From Candidatus Acetothermia bacterium JdFR-48 (GTDB lineage: Bacteria; Bipolaricaulota; Bipolaricaulia; Bipolaricaulales; Bipolaricaulaceae): a stretch of 40,000 nt of DNA. The notes beneath the pieces were generated by a model that was given only the letters and a program-made list of their open reading frames with translations, was not told the origin of the DNA and made no database searches. Numbering within the stretch: position 1 is the stretch's first letter; each line of letters starts with the position of its first letter. Positions 7,952 to 16,957 of the stretch are shown here, in pieces. The translations under genes were made by a program, and so were the position numbers. The DNA is taken from positions 1 through 40,000 of the forward strand of contig MTNJ01000006.1 in assembly GCA_002011425.1 (NCBI GenBank), given 5' to 3'.

Positions 7952-8373
7952 GTGGTCCCCCTCAATATGTCACCTTCGCGAGGCCCACTCCAAACAATAT
8001 ATAGTAGACCCACCGACATTTTAGGCTCTAACGGCTACAGGGGGGCCGTTTCTCGACGCTTTCCACTGTGAGGTTCATGGGCGCTCGAAAACTTTTCCAC
8101 CTGAGCCCCTATGGCGGAAAATATTTCTGTATCGACTCGGGACCGAAAAGTAAACGGGCATAGGAGATAAGGATTGATCCGGAACAGCTCTTGTGGCTCC
8201 AGTGGTAGAAGCTCCTGTTTCTTAGGGCAGCGTGGGAATCACCCGAGCCGAAGTGAGGGGAAATCCTTCTCCACAGTCAATTAAGGAAGTGCCACTTCAG
8301 TTCAGAGAGGCATCTTCAAATGCGTATGGAACCGCTACCCTTGTCGGATCATATAATGGCCCGGGAGGTAGCG
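7952..8373. other. Divergent intergenic region
   Basis: This 420-base gap lies between a broken minus-strand gene and the secreted beta-propeller gene. A segment at about 8191-8275 contains GGCTCCAGTGGTAGAAGC, which resembles a tRNA D-arm, but no acceptor or anticodon stems of proper length can be drawn. A TATAAT box at 8352-8357 is the likely promoter of the following gene. Nothing else is recognised. Confidence 0.5.
8352..8357 (+). promoter_or_regulatory. -10 box TATAAT
   Basis: A perfect TATAAT lies 16 bases before the ATG at 8374. A GGGAGGT ribosome binding site lies between them, so the transcript would have a short leader of about ten bases. No convincing -35 is visible. Confidence 0.55.
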
Positions 8374-9489
8374 ATGAGGAAAAGGTGGTTGATCCTTCTT
8401 ATGGTGGGAATGATTTGGGGATACTCCGCTTGGGGAGGAACTTGGTGGCCCATGGGCGGGCATGATCCGGCCCGCAGCTCGGCCGTCCCCGAGACGATCC
8501 TTCCTCCATTGGTCGAGGTGTGGGAGGCCCCTCTTCCCGGGAAGCCCCAGGCGATAGTGGCGGCGGGCGGGACAGTGGTGGTGGCAGTCCACGGCCGATA
8601 CTCCTGGGTAATGGCCTTGAAATCGGACACGGGTGAGGAGAAGTGGCGGTTTCAGGTGACGGGAGTGCGGGGCAACTTCAAGTCCTCTCCAGCCATCCGG
8701 GGTGCACTGATCTTTGTGGGTGGCCAACTGTCGGACAGTCTGTACGCCCTGGATATTCAGACAGGCCAGGTACGTTGGGACCTTTCCGGATTAACGAACC
8801 TATACACCGACCCCGCTGTGGTGAGGGACCGCGTGATAGTAAGCAGCCCAACCGGGTTACGCGCCATCACCCACGATTCTGGACAAGTGATCTGGGAGAC
8901 AGAACCGGAAACTGTCGGTAGCCCGGCCGTCACGGAAGAGTTAGTGTTCACCCTGGTTTGGGGAGGAGAACTGGCTGCCTTCTCCCTCATCTCCGGGGAA
9001 GAGGTCTGGCGGACGGGGCGAGCCTGGGGTGGAAGCCCTTCCGATCCAGTATTGGTGGGCAATTTCCTATCTCTGGTGATGAATGATACAGTATGGCTTT
9101 GGGATCAAACGACCGGTCGGTTTCGGGGCAAGATCACCCTTCCCCACCAGCAGTCACCAGGAAAGCCGCAACGTCCGGCCACCCTCCAGGGAAAGATATT
9201 CATCCCCTTGGCCGGTGAGGAGGCCAGTTGGCTGGTGGCCGTGGATGTGATGATGGGCTGGACGTTTTGGGCTAGGACTATGAAAAGACCGGTGTACACG
9301 CCCTGTATCACCGGAAAGGCAATTTATGTGGCCACCGGGAACTCCCTCCTGAGCTTGAACCGGGAGACCGGGGAGCTCATGTGGAAAAGGACGTTTCCCG
9401 CCGAGGCATCCACAGCTCCGATCGCCGCAGGCCGGTCTATCTTGTGCGGCTTTGGAAATACGCTCTATAGATTGGTGCCGAAAGGATAG
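8374..9489 (+). CDS. Secreted PQQ-like beta-propeller repeat protein
   Basis: A 371-residue exported protein. The N-terminus MRKRWLILLMVGMIWGYSAWG is a typical signal peptide. The rest is built of repeats in which a tryptophan-rich strand follows an alternating hydrophobic one: ALKSDTGEEKWRFQV, ALDIQTGQVRWDL, AITHDSGQVIWETE, AFSLISGEEVWRTG, SLNRETGELMWKR. This is the PQQ-binding-like (BamB/quinoprotein-type) beta-propeller pattern; there is no sign of a PQQ dehydrogenase active site. The start at 8374 is set by GGGAGGT six bases upstream. It converges with another secreted protein gene; a hairpin with a T-run follows the TAG stop. The binding partner is unknown. Confidence 0.85.
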   Translation: MRKRWLILLMVGMIWGYSAWGGTWWPMGGHDPARSSAVPETILPPLVEVWEAPLPGKPQAIVAAGGTVVVAVHGRYSWVMALKSDTGEEKWRFQVTGVRGNFKSSPAIRGALIFVGGQLSDSLYALDIQTGQVRWDLSGLTNLYTDPAVVRDRVIVSSPTGLRAITHDSGQVIWETEPETVGSPAVTEELVFTLVWGGELAAFSLISGEEVWRTGRAWGGSPSDPVLVGNFLSLVMNDTVWLWDQTTGRFRGKITLPHQQSPGKPQRPATLQGKIFIPLAGEEASWLVAVDVMMGWTFWARTMKRPVYTPCITGKAIYVATGNSLLSLNRETGELMWKRTFPAEASTAPIAAGRSILCGFGNTLYRLVPKG

Positions 9490-9518
9490 GGGGAGCTTCG
9501 GCCTGTCCCTCTTTTTTT
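9489..9518 (+). terminator. Intrinsic terminator of the beta-propeller gene
   Basis: GGGGGA (9489-9494) pairs with TCCCTC (9506-9511), with an inner GC-TTCG-GC, followed by seven T. It overlaps the last base of the stop codon. Confidence 0.65.
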
Positions 9519-9587
9519 CTTCCGGCTGCGACCAACCGGGACAGCCAGAGAGCCCGGTCAGGCTCTATTAGGACTGAATCTTTAGGG

Positions 9588-11075
9588 TTACTTCTCTACC
9601 ACCAGGGTGAGCTCGCGACTTATACTGTCACCTCCTTCGACAACGGTGATCGTGAGCCGGTAGCTCCCCGGGGAGACGTTTCCTATCGCAATCCGCACCA
9701 AGAACGAGCACGATGCTTCTCCCAGAGGTTCCACCTGGGCCTCCATTCCAGCCGGGGCCCCAGAGATTGAGACCTCTACGCCATCATCAGCCCCGGGCGC
9801 AAAAGCCACTATCCCGAGATCGCTCCCCTCCTTGACCGCCAAATAATCGGGCAAGAAGAAGAGGTAGAGGGGAATCTCGAAGCTCGCGTTGTTCTGAGCC
9901 GCGGCCCATCCGAAGCTATTCACAGGTGGAGCCGAGCCGACGCCCGCCCATTGGAAGGGGGTCCGTGGCGCACCGGCTAGGACCGCGAGGGAGCGGGTCT
10001 CGTCCCGTGCCGAGATAACAAGGGCCCGGACGGCGGCCTCGCAAGCTCGCTCATATGCTGTGAGCGCCCGATCCATGTTGACGTCCCTGGCCTCCTGACC
10101 CCTGGCCCTCATCGCAGCCTGGGCGTACCGCTCCCCCCGAAGGAAATGGTCCCAAGCTTCCCGAACCTTCCCGGGGTCTTTCCCCTCCCAGGTGGCCACC
10201 ATAATGTACTGTAGGGCCACCGTCCCGGCCGATCTAAGCATCAGGCTCATGTAGGTACGCCTCACCCGATCGAGCTCGGAGCGGCTGAGCCGACGGGTAC
10301 CACGCTCCCCTTGAATCTCCGAGATTTTCCAGTACGTATCGTGCAAGGGTTGATAAATTCGAGAGATTTCTTTCCGAGAGGGGGGCTCGGACGTCTCCGG
10401 TTCACCGGTGGGCTCCCGCCCCGGTGTCTCCTTTTTCGGGGCACTACATTGTCCGGTGTCGGCCACCTCGTTGACGATGGTCCGAAGGTGAACCTGTGCC
10501 TCTCCGTCAGGCCCTTTTATCTCCAAAAGTTGGTCCCCTTTGCTGGGGTCCAACACCGTCTGCCCGGAGCCGAGGTCGTCGTTGCCATTGATCACCGGGA
10601 GCAACATGGAGCTCACCACCCCGGTTGCCAGATGGGTGAGGGCGAAGGTCGGATTCCAAAAGTAAAGGGCGGCCGCCCTCGCCAAGGTGAAAAGGATGGC
10701 CCCGGCGACCTCTTTGCTCCCGTTATCGAGCTCGACCAGGGAGTAGGTCAGAGTGATGGGAGAAGCTGGGGTGCACTCAAAACCGAGTTGGTTCGCGATG
10801 TTGAGGTCCCATAACCCGTTGCTGGCCTCCAAATCCAAAGTGGCAGTCGCCTCCAGCTGGGCCTGCCCGGCTTTGCTGAGGGCCACTAGAGAAAAGAGCA
10901 ACTCCGACTTCCCGTTTATCCCATCGTCAGGGATCATGGGAAACCGCACTGCCTCCACCGCGATTAGTACCTGCAACGGTGGTGGCCCCGGAGGATCCCA
11001 ATCCGCTACTACAGGTACCCCACAGAGCAATGCCGCCGACACCATGCCTAAAATGAGCCAACCTCTCCCCTGCAT
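9588..11075 (-). CDS. Secreted protein of unknown function, Ig-like C-terminus
   Basis: A 495-residue exported protein. MQGRGWLILGMVSAALLCGV followed by PVVA is a signal peptide. The N-terminal 170 residues are rich in beta-strand-like alternation (VLIAVEAVRFPMIPDDG, ATATLDLEASNGLWDLNI). A charged helical stretch with RMTY/ERYAQAAMRARGQEA-type segments follows. The last 90 residues (VSISGAPAGMEAQVEPLG, GSYRLTITVVEGG) look like an immunoglobulin-like fold. I recognise no enzymatic motif. Start ATG 11075 is set by GGAGGTGAACC upstream; an in-frame start at 11108 would disrupt the signal peptide. It converges with the beta-propeller gene. Confidence 0.75.
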   Translation of the reverse strand: MQGRGWLILGMVSAALLCGVPVVADWDPPGPPPLQVLIAVEAVRFPMIPDDGINGKSELLFSLVALSKAGQAQLEATATLDLEASNGLWDLNIANQLGFECTPASPITLTYSLVELDNGSKEVAGAILFTLARAAALYFWNPTFALTHLATGVVSSMLLPVINGNDDLGSGQTVLDPSKGDQLLEIKGPDGEAQVHLRTIVNEVADTGQCSAPKKETPGREPTGEPETSEPPSRKEISRIYQPLHDTYWKISEIQGERGTRRLSRSELDRVRRTYMSLMLRSAGTVALQYIMVATWEGKDPGKVREAWDHFLRGERYAQAAMRARGQEARDVNMDRALTAYERACEAAVRALVISARDETRSLAVLAGAPRTPFQWAGVGSAPPVNSFGWAAAQNNASFEIPLYLFFLPDYLAVKEGSDLGIVAFAPGADDGVEVSISGAPAGMEAQVEPLGEASCSFLVRIAIGNVSPGSYRLTITVVEGGDSISRELTLVVEK

Positions 11076-11515
11076 TGGTTCACCTCCGCTATACAGGGCA
11101 AGGCTCACACAGACTTGGGCTATTCCCGTTACATCACCCCCGACTGGACAGGACCAAGCGGAGGCAAACCCCGGAAGGCTACGCTATGATGATTCCCGTA
11201 TGAGTCCCTCGCCCAATTTGGACATGCATAAGAGATCATAATGAACTCGCGCTGTTAGACCAATGCTTGGCCCGGTTTTGTGTTAATAGAAAAATAAGAG
11301 TAGCGGATCCCGTGCCGTAGATCATGGCGAAGCACCTCGGAGGGAGGAGTCGCCCGACATTGGACCAGGGGGAGTTGGGTGTTCCTGCGGTAGACGGCGC
11401 GGGGATAGGTGGTATCCCAAATGATCCTTTTCCTAGAGCAAAGGGCGTTCGTCAAAAATAGAGGCCCGTGGTTAAATCTATATCTAGCCGAGGGTATGGT
11501 CAGCGCGATTGCCGA
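11076..11515. other. Gene-poor stretch
   Basis: About 440 bases between two minus-strand genes. A minus frame at 11255-11455 reads RIIWDTTYPRAVYRR and CRATPPSEVLRHDLRHG, which has protein-like composition but no start signal or family match; it may be a fragment. The segment next to 11075 should hold the promoter of the secreted protein gene. No repeat or RNA gene is recognised. Confidence 0.4.
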
Positions 11516-12448
11516 TCAATCAGTCACAAACGGCAAAAGCTTCTCCCTTAACTCTTCCCGAGACAAGACCCCGAGCCAGACCAATAGCTCAAGAGCATAA
11601 ACAGAATACGCTGGATCACTGCTCTCTGTCCAGAAGACACGCCAACCTCCATCGACTTGTTGTGTGCCGCAGATGGCTACAGCGACTTTCTGCACCCGTG
11701 GATCATTCAAATCATAGCCGGCCTTGACGACGGATTCGTTCAGAAGATGTGTCAAATAGTAAATATCGTTTTCCTCACGTTCGCCCCGGTAGACGTGGTA
11801 TCCACGCTCGGCGTCCTCAGCCAATTGGGATAGGAACTCTTCGAATCTTTCTTTTCCCCGTCTGTAGACTTCGTCGTCCTCGCCGTAGAGTTCGCGCATG
11901 AGGAAGGCCACCCCGACGGTCGTGTCGGGGTCAGGAACGGATCCTTCATACATGGGATAGGTCCCATCGGGGTTCTGCATCCCCCGGAGCCACTCCAGCG
12001 CCTGCTTGAAGGCCTCGGTATCGTCCATCCCCACGAGATGGAGGAGCTTGATGATCCGCGCGGTGTAATAGGTGACGCTCTTCTCTTTGGACTCCCAGGT
12101 CATCCACTCGGGGATCGGCACCCCCTGTGCCTCGGCGAAACCGCCGTCGGGTCGTTGGTGTTCCAAGATAAATCTCAGCGCCCCTTGGATAGTGAAACAC
12201 TGGGGGGGCATTCCGCAGCGGACCAAAAGGCCCGCCATTGCGTAGGTAACTTTGAGGCCCGAGGCCTTTCGGTCAAACTGGTTAGGAAAGCCGCCATCGG
12301 GATTCTGTTCCTTCAAGATGGTGAGCAATAGATCCTTGGCCATCTTGGTCTCCAAAAGCCCCGCCGTCTCCAACAGCGAGATCTTCTCCGCTTCCCCTGC
12401 CTCCCTCATAATGAAGGGAATCGGATCACACTTGAATTCGTACTCCAT
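11516..12448 (-). CDS. Prenyltransferase/squalene-oxidase-repeat (alpha/alpha toroid) protein
   Basis: A 310-residue protein with several copies of the repeat that ends QxxDGGF or QNPDGTY: LTILKEQNPDGGFPNQF, ILEHQRPDGGFAEAQG, LRGMQNPDGTYPMYEG and CGTQQVDGGWRVFW. This repeat builds the alpha/alpha-barrel of terpenoid cyclases and protein prenyltransferase beta subunits. The catalytic DxDD of squalene-hopene cyclases is absent and there is no signal peptide, so a cytosolic scaffold or an enzyme of unknown chemistry is likely. Start ATG 12448 follows GGGAGGTGGGGGT. An upstream extension of the open frame to 12559 lacks coding character. Confidence 0.8.
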   Translation of the reverse strand: MEYEFKCDPIPFIMREAGEAEKISLLETAGLLETKMAKDLLLTILKEQNPDGGFPNQFDRKASGLKVTYAMAGLLVRCGMPPQCFTIQGALRFILEHQRPDGGFAEAQGVPIPEWMTWESKEKSVTYYTARIIKLLHLVGMDDTEAFKQALEWLRGMQNPDGTYPMYEGSVPDPDTTVGVAFLMRELYGEDDEVYRRGKERFEEFLSQLAEDAERGYHVYRGEREENDIYYLTHLLNESVVKAGYDLNDPRVQKVAVAICGTQQVDGGWRVFWTESSDPAYSVYALELLVWLGVLSREELREKLLPFVTD

Positions 12449-12608
12449 ACCACCCCCACCTCCCACATCATGATCATACAGCGTAACCTCGCGAAAGCTC
12501 CACAAGGCGATTAAGTCTGGTGAGATGGGGGTCTCAGGAACCCAAGATATCGCATCCACGGCTTTATCGACGCTCGAGCGACCCTAGGAAGGGGTCACCA
12601 CGGCGGGA

Positions 12609-12877
12609 TCAAACGGGCACGGCAAATATTGGCCCTCGAAGCACTAAATTTACGGCTTTATTTATAGCATCTTGATCAACCGTCTTTTCGGTCATCGAAT
12701 CGACCATTATTGCCCAAGTTAGGGTGACGGCTGCACCCGCGTAATTGAGGTCAAGCACATTTTTTGGACTTCCTCCCGAAGCGCACCAACACCGGGGGAG
12801 TTCGGCCATGGTCCGGCTGAACTCGGGGTAGACCCTCTCGCATAGAACAGGGCGAATTTTCTGTAGATGCCCCGGTG
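12609..12877 (-). pseudogene. Possible regulator-like fragment (unrecognised)
   Basis: Between the toroid protein and the double-GNAT gene, two minus frames join across one lesion near 12830: KFALFYAR, then VYPEFSRTMAELPR, YAGAAVTLTWAIMVDSM and DAINKAVNLVLRGPIF. The composition is protein-like and faintly recalls the C-terminal helices of TetR-type regulators, but no helix-turn-helix is present. Treat it as an unassigned remnant. Confidence 0.3.
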
Positions 12878-13831
12878 CTACTTCCTCCAGCAGAACCAGC
12901 AGACCATATTGAGGATCGTCAGCTCCTCGCGAAAGCCCAGGTGCTCAACTCGATCGCTTATAGCCTCCTGCTCGGCCGGGAAAGTGAGCAGCGCACGGCG
13001 CTTCCCTAGGCCCTCAAAAAACTCCAGATCTGCTTTTAGCAGGGCGGGAAGGTAATCTACGTGATCCTCTTCGATCAGGAGCTCCTCTATCCCTCCTACG
13101 TTAGCTGAAGCGTCCGCCCGCACCAGGACGAAGCCCACCGCTCGGTCCTCTGCAACTAGGACGAGCTCCCGCCGCTTGAGGCCTAGAAGCCGCGCTCGTA
13201 CCCTTCCAGAGAACGGGGGCTCACACCGTGATCTCCGCGAAGTCCTCACCCGAAAGTACTCCTCTCCCAACACGCGCTTTTCTAGAGCAACGAGCTGTTC
13301 CCTATCCGACGGGAGATAGTCCCTCACCTGAGCGGAGCCGTCGATGGCAAACGAATCGCGATCGAACGGGAAATCTATGCCCACACAGCGTAAGCGCTGA
13401 TAGGCCTGGAACCCTGATCGTTCATAGAGCCTAACTGCTGGCGGATTGTCCTACCGCACGCCCACGGTGAGCCGATCGCGTCCCAAGCGCTTAGCCTTTA
13501 CAAGGATGGCCTCCATCAGGGCCTTTCCGATCCCCTGACCCCGGTAGTCAAGATGGACCGCCGTGCCTATCACCTCCAGCACCTTCCGCCCGGTGAGGCC
13601 CACCAGACCGACCACCTTCCCTTCGCTCTCGGCAACTAGATAATGCTCTGTGCTTCGGCTGAGGGTCTGCAAAGCCCGCAGGAATGGATTTCTCAGGGCA
13701 GTGCGCAGCTGAGATGCGAATTTTTCAGTATCGATGCTTAAGAGCCCCAAGTCATTGGCGTGGGCCATGAGCATCAGATTCACGAATTCATCTGCATCCT
13801 GAGCCCTCAAAGGGCGGATCTGAACGGACAT
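12878..13831 (-). pseudogene. Double-domain GNAT acetyltransferase with one nonsense codon
   Basis: One minus frame of 317 codons is interrupted only by TAG at 13451-13453. The first domain (MSVQIRPLRAQDADEFVNLM, then VHLDYRGQGIGKALMEAIL as acetyl-CoA loop, then LTVGVR) runs into the stop. The same frame continues DNPPAVRLYERSGFQAYQR, which completes the GNAT fold, and then a second GNAT-like half (AQVRDYLPSDREQLVALEKR, ELVLVAEDRAVGFVLVRADA). No frameshift is needed. TAG ends other intact genes here, so readthrough is not assumed. A downstream restart could still produce the second half. The substrate is unknown. Confidence 0.78.
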
Positions 13832-13835
13832 CTTT

Positions 13836-14727
13836 TTACACCTTCACTTGAGATTGCTGGTCCTCTTTTTGCTTCAGGGGCTCGGTCACGGCAATGAGCC
13901 CGCCCGCCGCTCCGTCCCCGGCCCTCCGGCAGGATCTCCCGATCGAAGCGCTCGTACAGCTCCAAGAACTTCTCGAACAGGGCTTCCTCGCTGAGAACTC
14001 GCTCAACCACCTCCTTCCCACAGAAGTAGGCCAACACCCAAGCCCGCCCAGTCTCAGGACTCGCATTCCAGCCCGCTCCAGGAGCTCCCGCAACTCGCTG
14101 GGCAGGAAGGCCTTGAAGACCCCGAAGTAGTCCTGGGTGAGCCCCTTAGTCAGCTGGGGGTTCTCCGGAAACTGCTCCTGGTGCCACTCGCCCCGTTCCA
14201 ATATCGCGTAGACCGTAAGGAGGAGCTGTCAGGCCACTTCCAAGCTGGCCGCCGTCCAGATGGGCACCATCCCAGCCCGGTTGGCCACAGTGATGATCAG
14301 CTTCTTCCGGGTCACCCGGCAGCTCCCGAAAAGGGCGCGCTCCGCCTCGGGACCGCAGAAGGAGATTGCCCTGTCCATGTTGAGCACTAGATCAAAGGAG
14401 CGATCCGGAAAGGCCAAGGCGACGGCGTTCCCTTCCACGAAGTGGATGTTCCCAAGTCTTAGCTCCTCGGCCTTTCGACGAGCGATCCCCAGCATCGCAG
14501 TGGAGAAATCCAGGTGAGCGGCTGCAAAACCACGTTGAGCTAAGGGAACGGAGAAGGCGCCCGTCCCTGCCCCGACGTCAAAAAATCGTCTTTATCCCTT
14601 GAAGGTGCTGCTCGATCTCCCGCCAGCGGAGGGCCCTGTTAATGGACTCATCGCCCAAATCCTGTTCTTCTTTTGGGGCCTTGGCGTCCCACCAACTCCG
14701 CTCCCGCTCAAAGTCTATCTTCTTCAT
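13836..14727 (-). pseudogene. SAM-dependent methyltransferase C, decayed
   Basis: From ATG 14727 the remnant reads MKKIDFERERSWWDAKAPKE and IEQHLQGIKTIF. A one-base change at a T-run near 14587 leads into DVGAGTGAFSVPLAQRGF (SAM loop), LDFSTAMLGIARRKAEEL, NIHFVEGNAVALAFPDRSFD and LVLNMDRAISFCGPEAERAL. A TGA at 14229-14231 interrupts ASLEVA/QLLLTVYAILERGEW. It then runs to FLPSELRELLERAGMRVLRL and, after further frame changes near 14040 and 13920, to the stop at 13836. It is a class I methyltransferase of about 295 residues with at least four lesions. It belongs to the same broad family as the other four methyltransferase remnants but is not close to A and D. Confidence 0.75.
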
Positions 14728-14807
14728 GAATCACTCGCCGCTTCAGACCCTTTCAATCTTCACCCTTCTCCGGATTCCAGACCTGGTTTCATCAGTGGAG
14801 CAAGGGC

Positions 14808-16004
14808 TTAGGCCCCGGCGATGTGCTCCTCCATGTGCTTGATAAGCCACTCACCCTCAGGGGCATACCCCTCATTCAGCAGCACCTCGCCTATTAAGGT
14901 TTCCAGGTGGACCCGGATAGGGAGTCGTTGATCTTGCGGATCTCCACCTCTGTGGCCCATGAGCTTTGCCTCCTGCTCCAAGCCCTTGAGAATCATCGAG
15001 AGGGAACCCTCATCGTAGCACTCGGGGAGGAGGCGGAGGTTGTCGATCTGACTCCACTCCACACGCCACTTGAAGTCTATCACCCCTACCGGCGTCCCGC
15101 CGAGGAAGATGTAGGAGAGATGGGTCGGACCGCGGACGCTTGGTCCCTTCAGCCCGAAGAGCGCCACCAGCTCATCCTTCCAGATCCGGCAGAAGGGATC
15201 GCCTTGGCCAAGGATGGAGACGAACTCCTCAGTAAATTCCCCCCGGATTCGAACTCCAATGACGACAGCCCATCAGGAGTGACGTATTGTTCATCGAAGA
15301 GGCCTTCGACGAACTCGCCTTAGGTGACCACGCCCTTCTCTTCAAGCCCTGAGAGCACTTCCTGCAACTCCCTCGGCTTAAAGCTCCCCTAAAAGAGCGA
15401 ATCCAGCTGATGTACGCTTAAAACGCCATTCGTCCGGAGGAACTTCAAGACGAGTTCTTCCTTGGCCCGCTCCGGGGTGATCGCTGCGAGGTTGAGTCCT
15501 TTGGGAGCCCACTTCTCAAAGATTTCCCAAAGGGGCTGGCCCCAGCCCCTCGCCACGGCCCAGCCTGCCCGACGATCTTGAGTGAAAGATCCAGCCGATG
15601 GAGGCCCTCCTTGACCGCCCTCTTGCTCAGGATCACACCAGCGGTGATCTCGCCCTTGTGACGGGGCCGTGGGCCTCGATGAACTCGAGGATCAGCCGAT
15701 CGTTTGAGGTAAGCTCGAGCTTGGGGGTCAGCGCTTGGTAGTAAAGGGGCAATCCACTCATGGGTACGTATTAGTGCGCACCGCCGAAGAAGCGGCCCTC
15801 GACGATCTTTTTATCTTGCCATTGGGGTTGGGAGAGACCATTCCCGCTTCCAGTGGGTCATCCGGTGGTATAGCGGTGCCGTCCAGGAGAGACCGCTGAC
15901 ATCCCTCAAGATGGTGAGAACATCTTGCTTATCGCGGCCTTTGGTCCCGGGTGCTAAGTGATGCCGCCGCATCTGGAAAACGCGGAGAGTTCGTGGGAGA
16001 ACAT
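14808..16004 (-). pseudogene. YcaQ/AlkZ-like winged-helix protein, decayed
   Basis: A nearly 400-codon remnant begins at ATG 16004 after AGGAGGTTGAG. Pieces in several frames are LRVFQMRRHHLAPGTKGRDK, DVLTILRDVSGLSW, MSGLPLYYQALTPKLELTSN, LILEFIEAHGPVT and VILSKRAVKEGLHRLDLSLK (winged helix), LKFLRTNGVLSVHQLDSLF, GEFVEGLFDEQYVTPDGLSS, and finally GQGDPFCRIWKDELVALFGL with FLGGTPVGVIDFKWRVEW. The order and length match the winged-helix DNA glycosylase superfamily of YcaQ/AlkZ, also present intact at 21780-22982. At least five lesions are visible. Its start abuts the stop of the BtrH-like remnant, so the two were once an operon. Confidence 0.6.
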
Positions 16005-16005
16005 C

Positions 16006-16896
16006 TCAACCTCCTTTGAGACCCTCCTCAAGATAGGCAGTGAACCTTCTTTCCATTTCGGCGATCTCCCTTAAGCTCTTGGCCACGGCCCCGGACTTCT
16101 TCATGGCCGCCTGCCATTGCACCCGGCCATTGAGTCGAGCCTGCCCTATCCTCATCTCGGAAGCCTTCTCAAGATGTTCATTTGTGAAAGGGGCCTCCGC
16201 GATGGACTGGGCGCTGTCGAAGCAGCGTTGGGCGGAGACCCTGAAAGAGAAGATCGCATAGAAGTTCAACCAGGGGGATGAACCGGTATCTTCCTATATC
16301 TTCAGCGAGCCTCTCGATGGCCCCGGCCCCTTGATACATGATCTCCTTCCCCAGGTCCCTTCCCTCGCAAGCTTTGAGGATATCCTTGAGCAGCAGAAGC
16401 ACCTGGAGGAATCCATCAGGATCATCGACCATCGGCACCTCACCATCGACGTGTGTGAGAACCAAGTAGTGATCCAAGCCCGCCTGGAACCTGCGGAAGG
16501 GACTATAGGTCAAATAACCCATATCGATCGGGCCGAGGATGATTGGACCTTGCTCTAGAGCCGAGTGCAGATAGGTGAGGGCTTCGTCCTCGTCCTGGAA
16601 CCAGCGGAATTCATAGCGATAGCCGAGGGCTTCCAAAGCCCTGCGGACGCCTATGTGGGGATTGCACCCACAGGCGGCGAAGCCGCCTTTCTTCTCAGGC
16701 TCAGCGAGGTAGACAAAGCCGAAGGAACGGTGGTTAAGCACTCCAAAAAGGGCAAGGGATAGGGATCTCCTTTTCAGTCGAGGACCATCTTCAAGCACTT
16801 GGAGTAGCTGTAGCTCGTCCTCCCGCAGAATGGGACCATAAATCCAGGTCTGTCCCAGCACATAGGAGAAGTGACCATGGATGATCCTTTACTCAT
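16006..16896 (-). pseudogene. BtrH-like / DUF4872-type protein, frameshifted
   Basis: An ATG at 16896 follows AAAGGAGCCTAG, but the protein-like frame starts after a shift at IHGHFSYVLGQTWIYG. It then reads GVLNHRSFGFVYLAEPE, NPHIGVRRALEALGYRYEF, ALEQGPIILGPIDMGYLTYS, GLDHYLVLTHVDGEVPMVDD and KACEGRDLGKEIMY. A second shift near 16265 leads to FYAIFSFRVSAQRCFDSAQS and a helical tail ending TAYLEEGLKGG. The P-x-D-x-x-YL-Y followed by H-YLVL and DDP pattern matches the butirosin BtrH N-terminal domain (a papain-like acyltransferase fold), with a DUF4872-like C-terminus. The usual catalytic Cys region cannot be found. Family call moderate. Confidence 0.6.
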
Positions 16897-16957
16897 CTAG
16901 GCTCCTTTCCCTTCAAAGAGTCTGCAGAGATGGAACTTTTCCGAGAGGCTGATCGAC

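Noticed and set aside
8191..8275. tRNA-like segment with GGCTCCAGTGGTAGAAGC
   Set aside because: The D-arm-like part is suggestive, but acceptor, anticodon and T stems of the right lengths cannot be paired; at best a degenerate remnant.
13451..13453. TAG recoding (stop codon reassigned) to explain interrupted genes
   Set aside because: Intact genes, such as the nucleoside phosphorylase (5351), beta-propeller (9489) and DUF6485 gene, end in TAG, and other lesions are frameshifts.
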